Shown: positions 43,680 to 52,302 of the stretch, one piece after another
Numbering within the stretch: position 1 is the stretch's first letter
How the letters are laid out: every line of letters starts with the position of its first letter
From: CBDCFT01 sp965216365
GTDB taxonomy: Bacteria; Pseudomonadota; Gammaproteobacteria; Arenicellales; CBDCFT01
DNA: 64,000 bases
Direction: 5' to 3'
Assembly (NCBI GenBank): GCA_965216365.1
Contig: CBDCFT010000049.1
Coordinates: 248,001-312,000, forward strand
Program-made: the position numbers and the translations under genes
The notes under the pieces: model-generated
Seen by the model: the letters and a program-made list of their open reading frames with translations, nothing else
Told to the model about the DNA's origin: nothing
Database searches by the model: none

Positions 43680-44873
43680 TCAGGCCGTTGCGCTCAAGCG
43701 CGAATTGGCACACCAGCCTTGATCAATACAATAATTCAGCAACGTATCAACATATTCGCTCAAATGTGGAACCCGGATTCCGCTACCAGCTAATATGGAT
43801 TCAGTTTTGTTGCAATCGAATATTGGATTTTGACTAAAGTATGGCAGGTAACAATATGCCTGCTCAAGGAACACGCGATGCCTTCGAGACAATTTCGCCA
43901 CCAGACGCATGGCACGTAGTTTGTGCAGCTTTGCAGGTGGAAAAAATACAGGCAGCGGCATGGAAAAGTGTTCACATAACAAAGTAGTGAATTCCTTTAG
44001 TTCGATTGATTTTTTTAATCCACCGGCTAGCAGATAACAATCACCCAACGCATCGTCTTTTCGAATAATGCTCATCATCGCATTAACTACATAGTCGACG
44101 GGCACCAGATCCAGTGATGCATTCTCATTCGCATAGAATTGCCGTTGACCTTGTAAATAACTCTTGATACCCCAATACACCGTGCTCAAACCAATCGCTT
44201 CACCGGTTCGGCTATCGCCCACTATAATGGATGGCCTGAAAATGATGGTGGGCAACTCACTCATCTGCGCGCGCACGTTGGCCTCTGCTTCCGCTTTGGA
44301 CTGTTCGTAGGTGTTACGAAAGCGATCTGTTACACCCAGATAGTCCGGCCCGACCAGATCTGTTGTGTCACCGGCAACATAAGCGGTGCTGAGATGAACA
44401 TAGGCATTGAAATCGGATTTCGCGGCGGCCTTGGCAAAAGCCAATACATTATTCGTTGCATGAACATTTTGACGGCGTGCATCGGACAACGATGCATCGA
44501 ACCGGGTACAGGCCGCCATGTGCACAACATAATCAGTGCAATTAGCAAATTGCTCCCAATCCGAATCCGAAAATCCCAGTTTTTCATCGGCCACATCACC
44601 CACGACAATTAGGATGCGATTAGCAATATCCCGCTGGCCCACATCGCTGAACAACGCCTTAAGCAATCGCTTACCCCGTTCCCGCGCTGGTAAGCCCGGC
44701 CGTTCGCGAACAACGGCAATTACCCGGTCATTCGTGTCATTAATCAGCTTTTTAAGAAATTGTCTTCCGACAAACCCAGTAACGCCGGTTAAAAACCAGG
44801 TTTTTGAAGCATTGCTTTTCGCATACTCGTCTATTGGTGTAACCAGTCGAAGGTTATTCGTATTATTGGACAC
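43680..44873 (-). CDS. Fatty-acyl/thioester reductase-like NAD(P)-binding protein
   Basis: 397 residues from a GTG. The extended SDR fold of the male-sterility/thioester-reductase type: TGVTGFVGRQFLKKL nucleotide site, VVHMAACTRFDASL, and the YEQSKAEAE active-site Tyr-Lys. No carrier or adenylation domain is attached. It may reduce an acyl thioester to an aldehyde or alcohol. First gene of the cluster with the SDR and FAD oxidase. Confidence 0.85.
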   Translation of the reverse strand: MSNNTNNLRLVTPIDEYAKSNASKTWFLTGVTGFVGRQFLKKLINDTNDRVIAVVRERPGLPARERGKRLLKALFSDVGQRDIANRILIVVGDVADEKLGFSDSDWEQFANCTDYVVHMAACTRFDASLSDARRQNVHATNNVLAFAKAAAKSDFNAYVHLSTAYVAGDTTDLVGPDYLGVTDRFRNTYEQSKAEAEANVRAQMSELPTIIFRPSIIVGDSRTGEAIGLSTVYWGIKSYLQGQRQFYANENASLDLVPVDYVVNAMMSIIRKDDALGDCYLLAGGLKKSIELKEFTTLLCEHFSMPLPVFFPPAKLHKLRAMRLVAKLSRRHRVFLEQAYCYLPYFSQNPIFDCNKTESILAGSGIRVPHLSEYVDTLLNYCIDQGWCANSRLSATA

Positions 44874-45081
44874 TTCCGTATTCCCTTGTTGTTGTAAAAT
44901 TGTTGTTCAATAAAGAATACGGTTAAGCCAAACTAAAATTCCTCACCCAAACAGGTGAAATTTTTTGAAGATCGAACGAAAAAATGTCAACTGCGTCACA
45001 CTTTGAATCTTTCCGGTAAATTTTTTCCGCGATACGCCAAAGTCAAGAACGAAAAATATTCATAATGAATACCCGCAAACC

Positions 45082-46269
45082 ATGAATCAATCAATGTCAA
45101 AATTGGATGTTCCTGCGAGAGGTTTTCCCATTTCTGAATTCGAACACCGAACGGAACGAACGCAGGAATTGATGCGTCAACAACGCATCGATGCATTGTT
45201 TCTAACAACAGAACCGGAAGTACGTTACTTTTCCGGCTTTCACAGCCAGTTTTGGGAAAGCCCGACGCGCCCGTGGTACTTGATTATGCCGTTGGAAGGC
45301 AAACCCATTGCAATCATTCCCGAAATCGGTGCAGCGGGCATGCACACCACCTGGCTGAACGACATCCGAACCTGGTCGTCACCACAACCCGAAGACGACG
45401 GCGTATCCCTGGTCACCGATACACTGAAACAACTGCCATCTCGATACGGGCGTATCGGTGTTCCAATGGGACATGAAACCCTCGTGCGAATGCCCGCACT
45501 CGATTTCAAAACACTGACGGTCAGGCTTTCAAACAAGGAATTTATTGATGCTGGAATGTTGATTCGTTCCATTCGCGCGATCAAATCCGAACTCGAGATA
45601 GAAAAAATCCGCCATGTTTGCGAACTCACCTCGGATGGGTTTATCGACTTGCCAAACAATATATCTACGGGAGAAAGTGAGCGTGATATTTGTCGAAAAC
45701 TAAAAATCGATTTACTCGAACGCGGCGCGGACGATTCACCCTATGTGGTAACCGCATCCGGACCGAACGGCTATGACAACATTATCATGGGGCCGACAGA
45801 TCGCGTGCTGAGCGAATCCGATGTTTTGATTATCGACACTGGAACGACATTCGATGGATACTTCTGCGACTTCGACCGTAACTTTGCATTTGGCGCGGTT
45901 TCGGATGCATGTAAACGAGCGCATGATGTTGTTTATCAAGCAACCGAAGCCGGTATCAATGCAGCTCGACCCGGTGCTACACCGTCCGACCTGGCGGAAG
46001 TGATGTGGAAGATATTGCAACAAGGCGGCGCTTTAGGAAACGACATCGGACGACTCGGTCACGGCCTCGGCATGCAACTGACAGAAGGCTTGTCCAACAT
46101 GCCCGGCGATGACACCGTGCTTAAAGCCGGTATGGTCATCACCATCGAACCCGGCATGTGTTTCGCGCCGGGCAAGCTGATGGTTCATGAAGAAAATATC
46201 GTTATTCGTGAAGGCGAGGCGGAGTTACTCAGCAAGCGTGCGCAGACGGAAATGCCGGTAATAGGCTAA
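45082..46269 (+). CDS. M24-family metallopeptidase (Xaa-Pro peptidase-like)
   Basis: 395 residues. A creatinase-like N-terminal domain (about 20-165) is followed by the pita-bread domain with the metal ligands Asp in IIDTGTTFDG, Asp in CDFDR, His in GHGLGMQL, Glu in TIEPGM and Glu in HEENIVI. Likely a dimetal aminopeptidase or related hydrolase; members also include DMSP lyase DddP and ectoine hydrolase, so the substrate is open. It forms a pair with the downstream decarboxylase. Confidence 0.88.
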   Translation: MNQSMSKLDVPARGFPISEFEHRTERTQELMRQQRIDALFLTTEPEVRYFSGFHSQFWESPTRPWYLIMPLEGKPIAIIPEIGAAGMHTTWLNDIRTWSSPQPEDDGVSLVTDTLKQLPSRYGRIGVPMGHETLVRMPALDFKTLTVRLSNKEFIDAGMLIRSIRAIKSELEIEKIRHVCELTSDGFIDLPNNISTGESERDICRKLKIDLLERGADDSPYVVTASGPNGYDNIIMGPTDRVLSESDVLIIDTGTTFDGYFCDFDRNFAFGAVSDACKRAHDVVYQATEAGINAARPGATPSDLAEVMWKILQQGGALGNDIGRLGHGLGMQLTEGLSNMPGDDTVLKAGMVITIEPGMCFAPGKLMVHEENIVIREGEAELLSKRAQTEMPVIG

Positions 46270-46310
46270 GTAAGAAATGGTTGCACCGGGCAATTCCATT
46301 TGATCACATA

Positions 46311-47642
46311 ATGAAACTGGACGAAAAAGAATTATCGCATCTCAGTAATGCATTGGTTGATGCACTGAAAACGATCTATCAACCCGACCGCTCGATACCT
46401 GACAACCTTCCTGAAATAACATCAATACCGCTCAATGGTCTTGGCATGACCGCGTTGCCTGAACTATGGTCACGCGTAATTGACGGCAGCACAAAACTGG
46501 CTTCGCCCAACATGATGGGCCACATGGACACAGCGCCACACACCGCCGCCGCGTTGTCCGACGCAGTCGTATCCGCCCTCAATAATAACCTGCTGTTTCG
46601 CGAGTTATCACCGCTTGCCAGCAGGATTGAGGAATATCTTATCGATGACTTTCGTCAACGTGCCGGATTATCCAGCGAATGGACAGGCATTTTTGCCAGC
46701 GGTGGATCGATTGCCAACCTGACCGCGTTGTTTGCCGCATGCGGAGGATTTGCCGATACGGTGGAACGTGATCGATTTCGATTGTTCGTTTCCGAAGCAA
46801 CGCACGCCTCGATAAAAAAATCGGCAGCCGTTTTGGGTTTACATGCGGATCAAATACTCACTGTGCCAGGCGACGATTGCGGACGCATGCTCCCCGATGC
46901 ACTTGAGTCATTGTTGCGCAAGAATCACGACTACAGGAACATCGTTGTTGCAGTGCTTGGAACGACCATTCACGGAGCCGTCGACAATATCGAAGACATC
47001 GGTCGAATTGTGAAAGATGCAGGCGCGTGGCTACATGTTGATGCGATTTATGGTGCGGCGCTGATGTTCAGCGAATCGTATAACCATTTATTACACGGAC
47101 TCGACACGGCGGACTCCATCGTCATGGGGCCGCAAAAATGGATGTACGTGCCACGCCTTTGCGCCATTGTTTATTTAAAGAACCAAACCATCATGGATGA
47201 GTGCCTGTGTATCGACTTACCCTACTCCGCCACAGGTCAGCCTCATCGTGGCCGATGGGGTTTGCAAGGCTCGCGGCGTGCGGATGCGGTAACATTATGG
47301 TTATTCTTGCAGGTTATCGGTACCAGCACCCTCGGACAATGGGTCGATCAATCGATTGAAAGGACACACGAACTTCACAATTTACTTATTGATAATGCGG
47401 GTCTCACACCAACACATGAACCGGATTTAAACCTGCAATGTTTTCGCTTCACGCGACAACTGAGTGACAATCAAATGATGAAAGCGCATAACGAATTGAC
47501 TCAAGCGGGCGGCCCCTGGGTCAGTCTTTCACGCTGGCGTGATGAATTGCTTTTCCGTGCAGTATTGTTATCGCCGAAAATCGAAACTTCGCACCTGGAC
47601 AATCTAATTGATTGTGTCAAAAGCTCTCTACACACAATCTGA
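46311..47642 (+). CDS. PLP-dependent decarboxylase/aminotransferase group II
   Basis: 443 residues from the ATG at 46,311. PLP site: the Schiff-base Lys in GPQKWMYVP, the Asp in LHVDAIYGA, and the FASGGSIANLTAL loop. The fold is that of the glutamate/aromatic amino acid decarboxylases. The substrate is unknown. It lies 41 bases after the M24 peptidase, so the two may form an operon that releases and then decarboxylates an amino acid. Confidence 0.85.
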   Translation: MKLDEKELSHLSNALVDALKTIYQPDRSIPDNLPEITSIPLNGLGMTALPELWSRVIDGSTKLASPNMMGHMDTAPHTAAALSDAVVSALNNNLLFRELSPLASRIEEYLIDDFRQRAGLSSEWTGIFASGGSIANLTALFAACGGFADTVERDRFRLFVSEATHASIKKSAAVLGLHADQILTVPGDDCGRMLPDALESLLRKNHDYRNIVVAVLGTTIHGAVDNIEDIGRIVKDAGAWLHVDAIYGAALMFSESYNHLLHGLDTADSIVMGPQKWMYVPRLCAIVYLKNQTIMDECLCIDLPYSATGQPHRGRWGLQGSRRADAVTLWLFLQVIGTSTLGQWVDQSIERTHELHNLLIDNAGLTPTHEPDLNLQCFRFTRQLSDNQMMKAHNELTQAGGPWVSLSRWRDELLFRAVLLSPKIETSHLDNLIDCVKSSLHTI

Positions 47643-47734
47643 TTCCCGGAAATACACATAGCCGATCAATCAGAAGCTGATTTAGATCTAATACTATTGG
47701 TTGACCCGACTAACGGCGCGCACGATGAACATAA

Positions 47735-48040
47735 TCAATCAATACAATTCTTCCGATACCCTGCTTCACGCTGGCTGCGAATCGCGAGCACAAATACAGT
47801 GTCGACTTTGGGAATATATCGATAAAGCGCGACATATCCTCTCGATTGGCGGCCAATGATCAGCTCACGTAAATTAGTTTGAGATGGACGGCCAATCATT
47901 GGATTGGACTCTAATACCGACAAACTCTGAATTATCGATTCAATTCTTTGACGCGCATCGGGCGCTTCATGCTGTTTAAGATGATCAACAATACGGTCAA
48001 AATCGTTCCTGACTTCCGGTGCTAGTTCTACTCTGGACAC
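47735..48040 (-). CDS. parE: ParE/RelE-family toxin
   Basis: 101 residues with the RelE/ParE fold: APEVRNDFDRIVDHL, NPMIGRPSQTNLRELI, and GYVALYRYIPKVDTVFVLAIRSQRE. The target (gyrase or ribosome) is not readable. Start is a GTG. It follows its CopG-type antitoxin by 12 bases. Confidence 0.9.
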   Translation of the reverse strand: MSRVELAPEVRNDFDRIVDHLKQHEAPDARQRIESIIQSLSVLESNPMIGRPSQTNLRELIIGRQSRGYVALYRYIPKVDTVFVLAIRSQREAGYRKNCID

Positions 48041-48052
48041 ACGACTAGCGAA

Positions 48053-48337
48053 TTAACGAATTAGTTTTTTCGCTCGCGGTTTTGTCGCTTTTTTACCTTC
48101 ACATTGATCTTCGAGATAAATTCGCATCTTATCCCATGAAATGGTCTTTCCAGTAGAAACGATGTTCTGGTAACGTTGCTCAGCAGTTGTAATAAAATCG
48201 TTTTGGCGTTCGTCATCCTCAACTCGTTGACTAACGGCATCCAGGATAAATGCATGAGTAGTTTTACCCACACGCTTTGCGGCATGTGCGACGCGGTTTT
48301 TAAGTTGTTCCGGTAAACGAATAGTAGTGGTTGACAT
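48053..48337 (-). CDS. Ribbon-helix-helix (CopG-type) antitoxin
   Basis: 94 residues from an ATG at 48,335-48,337; a longer start would add ten residues. The N-terminal STTTIRLPEQLKNRVAHAAKR is a ribbon-helix-helix DNA-binding motif; the lysine-rich C-terminus is unusual for an antitoxin. It pairs with the ParE-like toxin directly downstream and likely represses the operon. Confidence 0.88.
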   Translation of the reverse strand: MSTTTIRLPEQLKNRVAHAAKRVGKTTHAFILDAVSQRVEDDERQNDFITTAEQRYQNIVSTGKTISWDKMRIYLEDQCEGKKATKPRAKKLIR

Positions 48338-48538
48338 GCGGCTATCTATGAACGAGTGTGTTCGCATGATTGTAGCACAATTGTATTACAATTCAAGGAC
48401 TAACATCGCTAGTCGATCGGAGAAGATCAGGAAGGCGACGAATCAAACGTATCACTGTGCGAATATTTTCTTGTCACTTGACAAGGCAATGCTATGAAAG
48501 CGTGATTAATCGAAATATCCGATCCCACTCGATACAGC

Positions 48539-49306
48539 CTATTCATCAGGCTTCCGTCCAGTTAAGTGCGTCGGTCGTAACTCACCCTGCTCTACGACTT
48601 TGAGTTTTGCGGTTGAACTTTGCAGTCGGTGTTTTGCGGCAGCTTCCCCCAGTTTCGACGCAAGCATGGTTTGGTTTTCTCCTGAGACACTAATAATTTC
48701 GTCGCGAACAATTCCAGCATACCATTCGTTACGGTCTCGTAGCTTGATTTGCTCAAATCCTGTCTTTTGCAAAAATTCTTCCATGTCGGTAGCCGTGCAC
48801 AAATTGAACTCCAGCCCAACAAGCCCCAGCCATTTTTTCATTTCCGGCGAACGCGGAACATCTGCTCCAAGCCAATCGCTGGCGGCAAATACACCGCCTG
48901 GTCTTAACACACGAAAAATTTCTTCAAAAATTGCCTGCTTGTCTTCGACGTGAATGAGGGCATCTTTCGTAAACACCACGTCGAATTCGTCATTGGGAAA
49001 ATCAAGCGGGCCGGGTGTTACGCATCGTAGCTCAATCCGATCAGACAAATTCGCATCGTCGATACATTGCTGCGCTTTTGCGATCAAACCCGGTTCAATA
49101 TCGATCCCGGTTACGTGAGCTGCGTTGTATTCTTTCACCAACAACAAATCGATTCCGCCAATACCGCAACCGATGTCGAGCATTGTTTTGCCGGCGACTT
49201 CGACATCGTTAAGCATTTCCCGCACTTCTTCAGGCCCACCGGGCGAGAGAAATCCATCGCCCCACATCCATTCTAATGCAGCTACGAAGTTATCATCGTA
49301 AGACAT
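48539..49306 (-). CDS. SAM-dependent methyltransferase (phosphoethanolamine N-methyltransferase-like)
   Basis: 255 residues from the ATG at 49,304-49,306. Motif I LDIGCGIGG, VTGIDIEP, and the N-terminal WGDGFLSPGG stretch resemble phosphoethanolamine/sarcosine methyltransferases. The substrate cannot be fixed. It may make choline or betaine precursors. Last gene before the CBS protein of the cbb region. Confidence 0.82.
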   Translation of the reverse strand: MSYDDNFVAALEWMWGDGFLSPGGPEEVREMLNDVEVAGKTMLDIGCGIGGIDLLLVKEYNAAHVTGIDIEPGLIAKAQQCIDDANLSDRIELRCVTPGPLDFPNDEFDVVFTKDALIHVEDKQAIFEEIFRVLRPGGVFAASDWLGADVPRSPEMKKWLGLVGLEFNLCTATDMEEFLQKTGFEQIKLRDRNEWYAGIVRDEIISVSGENQTMLASKLGEAAAKHRLQSSTAKLKVVEQGELRPTHLTGRKPDE

Positions 49307-49362
49307 GGCCTGACAGGAATACAGCTTGTCACACAAGCTTTGCAGGTCTTAAACGATACGAA

Positions 49363-49791
49363 TTAACCGGTGATATAGGTTTCCAGTTGCTTAATCAGCA
49401 CTTTCTGCTCGTCAATGATGACGTTGACCAGATCTTTTACGGACAACATCGCAACCAGCTTTTCGTCGTCGAGTACCGGCATGTGTCGAATATGATTTTC
49501 GTTCATTATGGCGAGACAATGATCGACTCGTTGATCCGGGCGCGTATAAATAACCCGTTCTGTCATGATTTCGCCGACACGAGTTTCTTTGGATAATCTG
49601 TCTTGCAGAATGATTTTTCGGGCGTAGTCACGCTCGGAAACGATGCCCACCATTTTGTCATCATCGACGACGGCCAGCGCACCGATTTCTTTTTCGGCCA
49701 TATACTGAATGGCGTCATACACACTTGTGCTCGAAGTCACCGACCAAACGTCTGATCCTTTGTTTTTTAGCACACCTGCAATCGTGCTCAT
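49363..49791 (-). CDS. CBS-domain pair protein
   Basis: 142 residues made of two CBS domains (KEIGALAVVDDDKMVGIVSERDYA and NHIRHMPVLDDEKLVAMLSVKDLV). CBS pairs sense adenosine nucleotides and often regulate a partner enzyme. It is the last gene in line with the RuBisCO operon, so an energy-sensing role on phosphoribulokinase is possible but inferred only from position. Confidence 0.9.
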   Translation of the reverse strand: MSTIAGVLKNKGSDVWSVTSSTSVYDAIQYMAEKEIGALAVVDDDKMVGIVSERDYARKIILQDRLSKETRVGEIMTERVIYTRPDQRVDHCLAIMNENHIRHMPVLDDEKLVAMLSVKDLVNVIIDEQKVLIKQLETYITG

Positions 49792-49880
49792 ATAAAATTA
49801 CCTCTCTGATTTTTCCTGTTCGTTATTGGCTGTACCGGAAACCTGATTCTCCGCACCGGAGAGGATTCCATTATCCAATT

Positions 49881-49919
49881 CTGGAAGAGGTATTTCCAGA
49901 CCCCGGTTGATTTACCGGG
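49881..49919 (-). other. Two small hairpins between phosphoribulokinase and CBS genes
   Basis: CTGGAA/TTCCAG (49,881-49,899) and CCCGG/CCGGG (49,902-49,919) are two adjacent perfect stems in the 133-base gap after the kinase gene. They could end or stabilise the cbb transcript before the CBS gene. Confidence 0.4.
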
Positions 49920-49924
49920 TAAAT

Positions 49925-50824
49925 TTAGTCTTTTTGCCGGGTTGATTTCTGCAAAATACGCCGCTGATCCATCATTTTGTCAATGATTGGCGACAAAATG
50001 ATTTCAATTGCCAAACCCATCTTCCCGCCGGGGACCACTATTGTATTGCGCCGGGACATAAACGAGTTATGCAACATCGAGAGTAAGTAAGGAAAATCGA
50101 TATTGAATTTCATCGGGTCACTAAACCGGATTACCACGAAACTTTCGTCCAGCATCGGTATGTCACGCGCCACGAACGGGTTTGAGGTATCGACAGTGGG
50201 AACGCGTTGGAAGTTAATGTCCGTGCGTGAAAACTGCGGAGTGATGTAGTGCACGTAATCATGCATGCGGCGCAGGATATTATCGGTTACATCATCCGTC
50301 GCGTAGCCGCGATCTTCGGTATCCCGGTGAATTTTCTGTATCCATTCCAGATTCACAATGGGGACGACACCAATGAGCAAGTCAACAAACTGGGCGACGT
50401 TTACGCTGCCGTTAACAACGCCACCGTGCAAACCTTCGTAAAATAAAATATCGCTGTCTTCGGGTACGTCTTCCCAGTCGGTAAACGTGCCGGGTTCTTT
50501 TTTAAACGGCGATGCCTCTTCTTCATTGTGCAGGTACAAGCGTCTTTGGCCGCGCCCGGATTCACTGTACTGACGAAACAGTGCTTCGAGTTTGTCGAAG
50601 TGATTTGCCTGCGGACCAAAATGACTCAGGTTAGAACCTTCTTTTAACGCTTTGGCCACCTGTTCACGCATTTCAAGACGATCGAACTTGTGGAAGCTAT
50701 CGCCTTCGACAATGCACGGATTGATATTCTCGCGATAAAACATATGCTCGAACGCTTGCTTTACCGTGCTAGTGCCGGCACCGGATGACCCGGTAACGGC
50801 GATAATGGGATGCTTGGTAGACAT
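49925..50824 (-). CDS. cbbP: Phosphoribulokinase
   Basis: 299 residues, form I proteobacterial PRK. P-loop GSSGAGTST, the substrate-contact VEGDSFHKFDR, YEGLHGG and HRDTEDRGY. It makes ribulose 1,5-bisphosphate from ribulose 5-phosphate and ATP, the step before RuBisCO. Fourth gene of the cbb operon, 52 bases after cbbX. Confidence 0.95.
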   Translation of the reverse strand: MSTKHPIIAVTGSSGAGTSTVKQAFEHMFYRENINPCIVEGDSFHKFDRLEMREQVAKALKEGSNLSHFGPQANHFDKLEALFRQYSESGRGQRRLYLHNEEEASPFKKEPGTFTDWEDVPEDSDILFYEGLHGGVVNGSVNVAQFVDLLIGVVPIVNLEWIQKIHRDTEDRGYATDDVTDNILRRMHDYVHYITPQFSRTDINFQRVPTVDTSNPFVARDIPMLDESFVVIRFSDPMKFNIDFPYLLSMLHNSFMSRRNTIVVPGGKMGLAIEIILSPIIDKMMDQRRILQKSTRQKD

Positions 50825-50875
50825 TTACTTTAACGAATCAAGCGTTTTGTTCGTTTGTGTAAGTTGAGATCATCC

Positions 50876-51832
50876 CTAAGACTCGGGTTGCGTATCGACA
50901 TCCGGTTTACCTTCGGTAAACACTCGGCTGGCAAATATTTCTTCCGCCTCAATAGTCATTAAGTCGGCGCGGGTCAGTTTCCGGGACTGGCTTTTCAATA
51001 GCCGGTTCGCCTGCCTGAGACGCGCTCGATCCAGCGCGTTACGAATCGAACGGCCATTAGCAAAGTGTGGTAACTGCATGCGGTGCTGAATGTACTGCAT
51101 GAACGCCTCTTCGCCCTCTTCGCTAAAACGATAGTTCTGTTCAGCCAATATCAATTTGCCGATGGCGAACAGCTCGTCGGCACCATAGTCCGGAAATTCA
51201 AGATGGTGCGCAATACGCGAACGCATGCCGGGGTTGCTGGCAAAAAACGTATCCATACGATCTTTATAACCAGCCAGAATGACAACCAGATCGTCGCGAT
51301 TGTTTTCCATGATTTGTAACAAAATTTCGATCGCTTCCTGTCCATAGTCTCGTTCGTTTTCCGGCCGGTACAAATAGTAAGCCTCGTCAATAAACAACAC
51401 GCCACCCATCGCTTTTTTTATCACCTCGCGAGTCTTCGGCGCAGTATGACCAATATACTGTCCTACCAGATCGTCCCGTGTGACTGTCACTAAATGATTT
51501 TCGCGAATGTATTGCAATCGGTGCAATATCTCAGCCATACGCAGTGCGACAGTTGTCTTGCCCGTACCCGGGTTACCCGTAAAGCTCATGTGCAGCGTCG
51601 GCGCTTCCGACACCAGTGCATGTTCCCGCCTGACGCGATCGACCAGCAACAAGGCGGCGATGTCGCGAATTCGCGTCTTGACCGGTTTTAACCCGACCAG
51701 ATCCCGATCCAGCCGGTCTAAAACCTCGCCTATCTGCGCCTTCTCAAACTCCGCATGAAGATCGATAGTGGGATCGTTGCAATCGTTGTTTGGGCTATCG
51801 GGATTCAAAGCGACTATTTTTTCTTCCGTCAT
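50876..51832 (-). CDS. cbbX: Red-type RuBisCO activase CbbX
   Basis: 318 residues from the ATG at 51,830-51,832 (TTG upstream also possible). AAA+ motifs: Walker A GNPGTGKTT, Walker B GVLFIDEAYYL, pore loop VGQYIGHTAPKT, all as in CbbX. It removes inhibitory sugar phosphates from red-type RuBisCO by pulling the large-subunit C-terminus. Third gene of the operon. Confidence 0.96.
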   Translation of the reverse strand: MTEEKIVALNPDSPNNDCNDPTIDLHAEFEKAQIGEVLDRLDRDLVGLKPVKTRIRDIAALLLVDRVRREHALVSEAPTLHMSFTGNPGTGKTTVALRMAEILHRLQYIRENHLVTVTRDDLVGQYIGHTAPKTREVIKKAMGGVLFIDEAYYLYRPENERDYGQEAIEILLQIMENNRDDLVVILAGYKDRMDTFFASNPGMRSRIAHHLEFPDYGADELFAIGKLILAEQNYRFSEEGEEAFMQYIQHRMQLPHFANGRSIRNALDRARLRQANRLLKSQSRKLTRADLMTIEAEEIFASRVFTEGKPDVDTQPES

Positions 51833-51865
51833 ATCAGCCAATGCCAGGAATTTATTTACCCGTTG

Positions 51866-52282
51866 TTAGTAGCGACTACCCGACGGCCTGTCGGTCGCAT
51901 AGGCGTGGGTGGTATAAGTGATATTTCGACCACCTTTTTCGGCGCGTTCTAACCGGAAACCCGGTTCTTCGTCAGGTCGGTTGACGATAAAACTCAAACG
52001 CAGGCTTTCGACGCCGTTGGACGCATCAAACGCATTGACCCGAATGTAATGGTTGGAAAATGCTTTTCTGCAATCGTTCACTTCCAGCATGATGCCAGCG
52101 GGGTCTTTCAAATCGAACATGGGCATACCCCACATCTCCCAATAAGTATTTCTTGGGTGCGGATCGTCGGTGTATTCAACACTGACCGCCCAGCCGTTGT
52201 TAATGCAATACTTGATCTGTTTGGCAATCTGCTCGTCCGTCAATTCCGGTAAAAATGAAAACGCGCCCTGGGTTACTCTCAT
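51866..52282 (-). CDS. cbbS: Red-type RuBisCO small subunit
   Basis: 138 residues, the length of form IC/ID small subunits. MRVTQGAFSFLPELTDEQI, the WEMWGMPMFDLKD core and the red-type C-terminal extension with FRLERAEKGGRNITYT hairpin. It assembles with CbbL as L8S8. 20 bases after the cbbL stop. Confidence 0.97.
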   Translation of the reverse strand: MRVTQGAFSFLPELTDEQIAKQIKYCINNGWAVSVEYTDDPHPRNTYWEMWGMPMFDLKDPAGIMLEVNDCRKAFSNHYIRVNAFDASNGVESLRLSFIVNRPDEEPGFRLERAEKGGRNITYTTHAYATDRPSGSRY

Positions 52283-52302
52283 GGTGTTATCTCTCTGTTC
52301 AG

